From: Daejeonella sp.
Lineage (GTDB): Bacteria > Bacteroidota > Bacteroidia > Sphingobacteriales > Sphingobacteriaceae
DNA: 64,000 nt
Direction: 5' to 3'
Assembly: GCF_030695525.1 (NCBI RefSeq)
Contig: NZ_JAUYSS010000058.1
Location: forward strand, 100,580-164,579
In this document: one piece after another, positions 59,022 to 64,000 of the stretch
Layout: each line of letters starts with the position of its first letter
How positions within the stretch are numbered: the first letter of the stretch is position 1
Notes under the pieces: generated by a model
The model's input: the letters and a program-made list of their open reading frames with translations, nothing else
Database searches by the model: none
Told to the model about the DNA's origin: nothing
Translations under genes and position numbers: made by a program

Positions 59022-61927
59022 TATTTATTGTATTTAGATAGTGTGAAATAAAATGTAGCGCCCTTGCCTACCTCTCCTTCTGCCCAGACCTTTCCATTGT
59101 GTTTATCAATTATTCTTTTGATGAGGGCCAGACCAATGCCGGTACCCTCAAATTCAGACTGCCGGTGCAGACGTTGAAAAACTCCGAATAATTTATCATA
59201 ATATTGCATATCAAAACCTACTCCATTATCCTTAACCAAATAGGTTACCGTTCGTTCAGTTTCTTTAAAGTTAATTTCTATCCGGGGAGAATCTACTGTA
59301 GAAGAGTACTTTACTGCATTTTCAATCAGGTTCATCCAAACCTGGCGAAGAACCAGTTGATCTCCAAGACAGTCTGGTAAGGTTTCTATCCCGATTTCAG
59401 CATTAAGGGAGGGATAAGAAATCCTTATTTCCTGGAGACAATCCCTGACAAGTGCATCCATATTAACAGGTTGAATAGTCAACTCTTTACGGCCAAGACG
59501 TGAAAATTTCAGCAGATCATCTATCAGCATTCCCATATTTATGGTACTGGAGACAATAGTTGATATTAATCGTTCGGCACGTTCATCTAGCTTATCGCGA
59601 TACAGTTCATGTAACATTGTCGAAAATCCATTTACAGCCCTTAAAGGTGCACGTAAATCATGTGATACAGAATATGAAAAAGCCTCCAGATCTTTGTTGG
59701 CCTGTTCAAGCTGTTCTGTACGGGCAAGCACTTTGTTTTCCAATTCCTGATTAAGACTGATTATCAAATGTTCAGCTTCCTTTCGTACGGTAATGTCATT
59801 TATGAATGAAACAATAGATATTACTTTTCCTTCATCATCCTTTAGAACAGAATTATACCATTCGGTAAAAATTATATTGCCAGTTTTGGTTATGTTTTTT
59901 GTGCTTCCAATTACTCGTTCCAGTTCACCATTAAGAAGTTTACGGTTCAATTGTTGATCTGAGGCTGCCTGTTCAGGTAAGATAATTTCTAGCTCAGAAA
60001 AATTTCTACCAATTATCTCGCTGGCTTTCCAGCCAAATATGATTTCAGCTTGTTGAGACCATTGCACCACTTTCCCTTCCGGATCCCATTCCATTACCCC
60101 CATCGGAGTGTTCGTGAAATGGAAGGCTAAACGCTGATAAGCGGTACTAATTGCCTGCTCATGCCGCTTTTGTTGGCTGATATCACGGATAAATACAGCA
60201 ATTCCATCTTCTGAAGGGTAAATATGGTTTTCCTGCCACAGGTCCAGAGGAGGATAATGATCAACATCACATAAATAACACTGCTCATTAAATGCATGTT
60301 CGAAAGCCTTTTGGGTGGCTGATCCAACTGCTTCCGGAAATTCATCCCATACATTTTTACCTATCAAAGATGCTGGCTCACGTCCGGTCATTTCCCCAAT
60401 TCTTTTGTTAGCATAGGTGTACCTGAACTCTTTGTCTAATGCAATAAATCCTTCATCAATACGATCAAGGATATCCTCAATCTGCCTTGTTTTCTGGTGC
60501 AATTCCTCTTCTGCCTGCTTACGTTGAGTTATGTCAGAACGAATAGCCACATACTGGTAAGGTTTTCCATCGGAGTTCAAAAAGGGAATTATAGTGGTAT
60601 CTACCCAATAGTATCTGCCATTCTTTGCTTTGTTTTTTAATTCTCCCTTCCATATTTGGCCATTCGCAATTGTTTTCCATAAACCCCTGATAAATTCCTT
60701 AGGATGAAAAGCAGAGTTTATTATGCGATGATCCTGACCAATAAGTTCTTCTTTAGTGTAACCTGATATTGCACAAAAATTATCATTAACATGTTCAATA
60801 ACACCCTTTTGATCTGTAATTGCAACTATTGCTGACTCATCAAGTGCATATTTATAATCAGAAATTTCTTTCATACTCCGCTTCAGGTCATCTTCAGCTT
60901 TTCTGCGCTCGGTAATATCCCGCATATTGGCAACTATTGTACCTAAATCAGGATCCTGGAGTAAATTCACGAAAGTACCTTCAAGCCATAAATAATGACC
61001 CAATTTATGTCTCACTCTGAACAAAGCATAAACAACTTTGCCCGGTTTAGCTATTACCAGATTGATAACATCTGTCAGCCTTTGTTTGTCTTCGGGATGT
61101 ACATCATCCATTTCAATTGCCTTCTTACCCTCATCAGGGTTATATCCGCGAAAGCGCTCGGCTGAAGGACTATGATAAACAGGAGACATTTTACTATCAA
61201 GCATAGCGATGATGTCTGTACTTTTCTCAACAAGTGTCCTGAAACGCTTTTCGCTTTTTCCAAGCTCATATTCCTTAAGCTTTGTCTTTACTCTCTCTTT
61301 ATAGAGGTGATAACTGGTATATACCAATAATATAATTGAGAGGGCAAAAAATACAATAATCCATAGCTGCAGATTCCAAAGAGACTTCTCAAATTCCTTT
61401 CGCCTGTAATTCAGTATAAAGCTGCTCCTTTTGATTCCGGCATTGATCAGGGAATCAATATTTTGCAATGCAGTAATATGAGGATCTGTGATACTCTGAA
61501 CAGAAGAGTCTAAAACCTTTGTTCCGAGTATCCAGGGAAGCTCCGCATGGATTTCATTATCCAACTGACGGGCAATTCTCAAATTAAGTGTATCGTTAGC
61601 TGTCCCATTCAACAACTCTAATTGCTTGATAAGGTATTGACTATCCGCAAAAAAAAGCGTCAGGTCTTTCAGCTTGCCTCTGTCTTCAATAAGCTCCGAA
61701 TTTCCTGTAGCAGCTTTATTCATCTCAACTCCCAGGTTTCTGAAACTGCTGTAAACCTTATCTGTACGGTTGGTCAGGTCGGAATAGTTGAGAAGTTCTG
61801 TATAAATTCCATTGAATAGCAAAAAAACACCTAATAAAAACCATATGGGAAGGCTGTACACCAGCAGTGTTTTCAGAAAAATAAAATTCAAAAATTGTTT
61901 CTTTGGGATTTGATCCATTGAGTACAT
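59021..61927 (-). CDS. Membrane multi-PAS sensor histidine kinase
   Basis: 968 aa; N-terminal extracytoplasmic sensor flanked by TMs, several PAS/PAC domains, HisKA (FSYSVSHDLRAPLRAVNGFSTML), HATPase (LIENAVKYS; VKDNGVGFD; GTGIGLALIKRII). Confidence 0.95.
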   Translation of the reverse strand: MYSMDQIPKKQFLNFIFLKTLLVYSLPIWFLLGVFLLFNGIYTELLNYSDLTNRTDKVYSSFRNLGVEMNKAATGNSELIEDRGKLKDLTLFFADSQYLIKQLELLNGTANDTLNLRIARQLDNEIHAELPWILGTKVLDSSVQSITDPHITALQNIDSLINAGIKRSSFILNYRRKEFEKSLWNLQLWIIVFFALSIILLVYTSYHLYKERVKTKLKEYELGKSEKRFRTLVEKSTDIIAMLDSKMSPVYHSPSAERFRGYNPDEGKKAIEMDDVHPEDKQRLTDVINLVIAKPGKVVYALFRVRHKLGHYLWLEGTFVNLLQDPDLGTIVANMRDITERRKAEDDLKRSMKEISDYKYALDESAIVAITDQKGVIEHVNDNFCAISGYTKEELIGQDHRIINSAFHPKEFIRGLWKTIANGQIWKGELKNKAKNGRYYWVDTTIIPFLNSDGKPYQYVAIRSDITQRKQAEEELHQKTRQIEDILDRIDEGFIALDKEFRYTYANKRIGEMTGREPASLIGKNVWDEFPEAVGSATQKAFEHAFNEQCYLCDVDHYPPLDLWQENHIYPSEDGIAVFIRDISQQKRHEQAISTAYQRLAFHFTNTPMGVMEWDPEGKVVQWSQQAEIIFGWKASEIIGRNFSELEIILPEQAASDQQLNRKLLNGELERVIGSTKNITKTGNIIFTEWYNSVLKDDEGKVISIVSFINDITVRKEAEHLIISLNQELENKVLARTEQLEQANKDLEAFSYSVSHDLRAPLRAVNGFSTMLHELYRDKLDERAERLISTIVSSTINMGMLIDDLLKFSRLGRKELTIQPVNMDALVRDCLQEIRISYPSLNAEIGIETLPDCLGDQLVLRQVWMNLIENAVKYSSTVDSPRIEINFKETERTVTYLVKDNGVGFDMQYYDKLFGVFQRLHRQSEFEGTGIGLALIKRIIDKHNGKVWAEGEVGKGATFYFTLSKYNK

Positions 61928-62388
61928 TACATTTAGAAACTCATCTGTAATATTTAAGCCTCAAGCTATTCTGAGCATACACTGCCAGGTTTAATCTAAA
62001 TTCCAGAATCTCCCGGACCGGCCAATCTTACTCTGCAGTAAGAATTTAATTTAAACTTAAACAGAATTTTCGTCATTAGCAATAAAATTTACCTTGGATT
62101 TAGGGCTTAATAGCTTCAAGAGATTAGTTTTCGGCTTTTGATATGCCCCCAATTGGATGTCAAGGCTATTAGTGATAAACGATTGCTAATGTTAGCTATA
62201 TTTTGCACTATCCTTCCATTGAGACTAAACCTGATTGACTACCATTTGCCTATTTCAAATAACCTAGTAAAACAAATGCCCGTGTTGAAATTTGCACCCA
62301 CATTAGTCCATCAATTAAATGATGATTGAATTCTTTACCCTTAAAACAGCAAAAGCAGATAGCTATGTGGAATCACAGGCTTCCAGCC

Positions 62389-62529
62389 TATGAGTGTAAT
62401 ACCATAATTCCTGCAGCACGTAATGCAGCAGGGCATACTTCTGAAGAAATTTTAGAAAGCCTGAGACAAAATCTCCAACAGTTCAGCAAAAATGTAAAGG
62501 AAAAATTCAATCGAACGGGCGAATTTTAA
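62389..62529 (+). pseudogene. Truncated 3' fragment of an RraA-like gene (second copy of the C-terminus of 50611..51390)
   Basis: ECNTIIPAARNAAGHTSEEILESLRQNLQQFSKNVKEKFNRTGEF versus ECNTIIPAARDAAGHTTEEILESLKHNLNQFSKNVKEKFRNEGEW (36 of 45 residues identical by hand count); no upstream RraA coding sequence. Confidence 0.85.
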
Positions 62530-62687
62530 GCTTAAAGCCGAAAGCTTAAAGCTAAAAGCCCATAGCTGAATGTCCATTGCTCACCATTAGCTCAATGAAT
62601 TTCAAATTCGGTGTAAATGGTTTGAAAGCTAGACTCCCAAGGATAATATGTACCTGACACCTTATACGTCATAGCTCATACCTCTTA

Positions 62688-62771
62688 CTTCAGACTTCAG
62701 ACTTCAGACCTCAAACTTCAGACCTCAGATTTCAGACCTCAGATTTCAGACTTCATCCCTCATACCTCCTT
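62688..62771. repeat. Heptamer tandem repeat (C/T)(C/T)TCAGA, about 10-11 units
   Basis: cttcaga cttcaga cttcaga cctcaaa cttcaga cctcaga tttcaga cctcaga tttcaga cttcatc cctcata. Confidence 0.85.
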
Positions 62772-62781
62772 ATCTCCTATC

Positions 62782-64000
62782 CTAATTTACCTTCATCACC
62801 CCTTTCATAATCCGCCAATGCCCGGGAAAAGTACAGATAAATGGATACTCACCAGGTTTTGCGGGCGCCTTGAAATCAAGCCTGAACGAAGCACCGGTAG
62901 CAACAAGCGGCGTGGAATAAAGTACCTCGGGAATAGCAGGAACAAAATTCTTTTCGTAAGCATCTTTCCTGCTTGCCATCGCATCTGCAGCCTTTCCAAC
63001 GGTCTCAGTTGAACCGGGTTTTATGATGACCACATTATGTGGCATTTCATCAGGATTCTTAAAAATAAGGGAAACCAAACTACCTGCCTTTATGTTTATT
63101 ACAAGCTTATCATAGGCCATTTTGCTGCTTATAGTTGATAATTGGATTACAGTTCTTCCTTTAATATCCTTTACTTCTGAAACTGTTGCATCAGCTTCTG
63201 TAATTAATGTTTTCCTGAAATCCGAAAACGCCTTTACATCCGCAAAATCATCATAAATTTTATCTGACAAGGGTTTTCTGGTATAAATAGCAGCATCCGG
63301 ATCATTCTTAAAGTAGCCTGGCATAGTTAATACTTCGGCAGAGGAAAGCGGCTGAAGCAGTAATTTTGCCTTTTCTGGATCATTTGCCAGAAAGTTTTTT
63401 TCCTTCTTAAACTTCTCCATCCAGATGGGTTGCAAATGCTTAAAACTCTCCTTTAATGCATAAACGATATAGTCATCCATTGGCATTTCTGAAGCTGACA
63501 GTAAAGCCATCAGGCTGGCCTCATTCTTATAGTGACTGAGGGATACAATAGCCTCCAAACGTACTCTTGGAGAAGAATCTTTAGACATTGCTATTAGCCT
63601 TGCCTGGGAGTTCTTCAAGTAATCTCTCCAGTAAAATAAAACCCGGGTCGCCGCAGCCCTGATATTGGCATCTCTTGCCTTTAATAAATTATTTAAAAGA
63701 ATTTCGTTTGTTTGATGTAATCTCTGGTACATCCATAAAGCTTCCAATTGGTATTGCTCATAATTCTTGTCAGCCGTGTTTAGTTTTTGAAGCCAATTTG
63801 GCAAGGCTGCTAAAACTTCTTGTTCAGGAAACTCCGTCAGTTGAATTCTGGCGCGGTATCTTGTTCTGTCTTCGTATTCCTTTAATTGGTCCAGTAATTG
63901 ACCGATCTTAAGACGGCTCATATCTACAGGTTTCAGTAATTCCTTTCCTGTATATGTTATGCGCCATATCCGGCCATGGGTTTTATCCCGATCAGGATCA
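62782..64000 (-). CDS. C-terminal part of a larger dehydrogenase-type protein: HEAT repeats plus azurin/plastocyanin-like cupredoxin domain (N-terminus beyond window)
   Basis: Frame is open upstream of the ORF-track Met (63921) to the edge: DPDRDKTHGRIWRITYTGKELLKPVDMSRLKIGQLLDQL..., typical of membrane-bound dehydrogenase ends; C-terminal EMPHNVVIIKPGS...PGEYPFICTFPGHWRIMKGVMKV. Confidence 0.8.
   Translation of the reverse strand, partial: DPDRDKTHGRIWRITYTGKELLKPVDMSRLKIGQLLDQLKEYEDRTRYRARIQLTEFPEQEVLAALPNWLQKLNTADKNYEQYQLEALWMYQRLHQTNEILLNNLLKARDANIRAAATRVLFYWRDYLKNSQARLIAMSKDSSPRVRLEAIVSLSHYKNEASLMALLSASEMPMDDYIVYALKESFKHLQPIWMEKFKKEKNFLANDPEKAKLLLQPLSSAEVLTMPGYFKNDPDAAIYTRKPLSDKIYDDFADVKAFSDFRKTLITEADATVSEVKDIKGRTVIQLSTISSKMAYDKLVINIKAGSLVSLIFKNPDEMPHNVVIIKPGSTETVGKAADAMASRKDAYEKNFVPAIPEVLYSTPLVATGASFRLDFKAPAKPGEYPFICTFPGHWRIMKGVMKVN

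Noticed and set aside
62138-62329. 63-aa ORF upstream of the RraA fragment
   Set aside because: No recognisable domain or signal, sits in a gene-poor scar region; not supported as a CDS.
62688-62771. Heptamer array considered as CRISPR or iteron array
   Set aside because: Units are contiguous without spacers; no replication gene nearby.
1-64000. Search for tRNA/rRNA, prophage, IS transposase, toxin-antitoxin or antiviral defence operons
   Set aside because: No T-loop-like GGTTCRA contexts in intergenic DNA, and no recognisable transposase, integrase, nuclease-defence or TA proteins among the ORFs.

Overview
AT-rich chromosomal window with the features of a Bacteroidetes (Sphingobacteriales-like) genome: type IX secretion (CHU_C/'gliding motility' C-termini, PorP/SprF), DUF4838, a YaiO-type outer-membrane protein and many PAS/GAF histidine kinases. 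No rRNA, tRNA, CRISPR array, transposase, integrase or prophage was recognised. Main content: a partial TamB/AsmA-like gene at the left edge; a divergent NRAMP-family transporter; a beta-propeller / PQQ-type dehydrogenase-cytochrome c pair; a 3761-aa T9SS adhesin with a PorP/SprF partner; many signalling proteins; a compact putative exopolysaccharide module (REC - HEAT - processive GT2, convergent with a TPR/beta-barrel YaiO protein); a five-gene folE-SDR-flavin reductase-FAD oxidoreductase-MarR operon; class I ribonucleotide reductase nrdB-nrdA behind a cobalamin-riboswitch-like leader; a SGNH hydrolase, amidohydrolase and RraA-like gene with two ~188-bp palindromic repeats flanking the amidohydrolase; a second T9SS protein (NHL propeller) divergent from a sigma-54 response regulator and next to a three-gene phosphorelay operon; a truncated second copy of the RraA-like 3' end; and a HEAT + cupredoxin C-terminus of a larger dehydrogenase running off the right edge. 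Strongest second-look items: the B12 riboswitch whose aptamer is overrun by the called NrdB ORF, the REC/HEAT/GT2/YaiO module with a neighbouring degenerate (pseudo) histidine kinase, the paired palindromic elements, the RraA fragment abutting a REP-like hairpin, and operator/promoter-like motifs upstream of folE and the NHL adhesin. All calls come from reading the sequence and the supplied translations; no database search was run.
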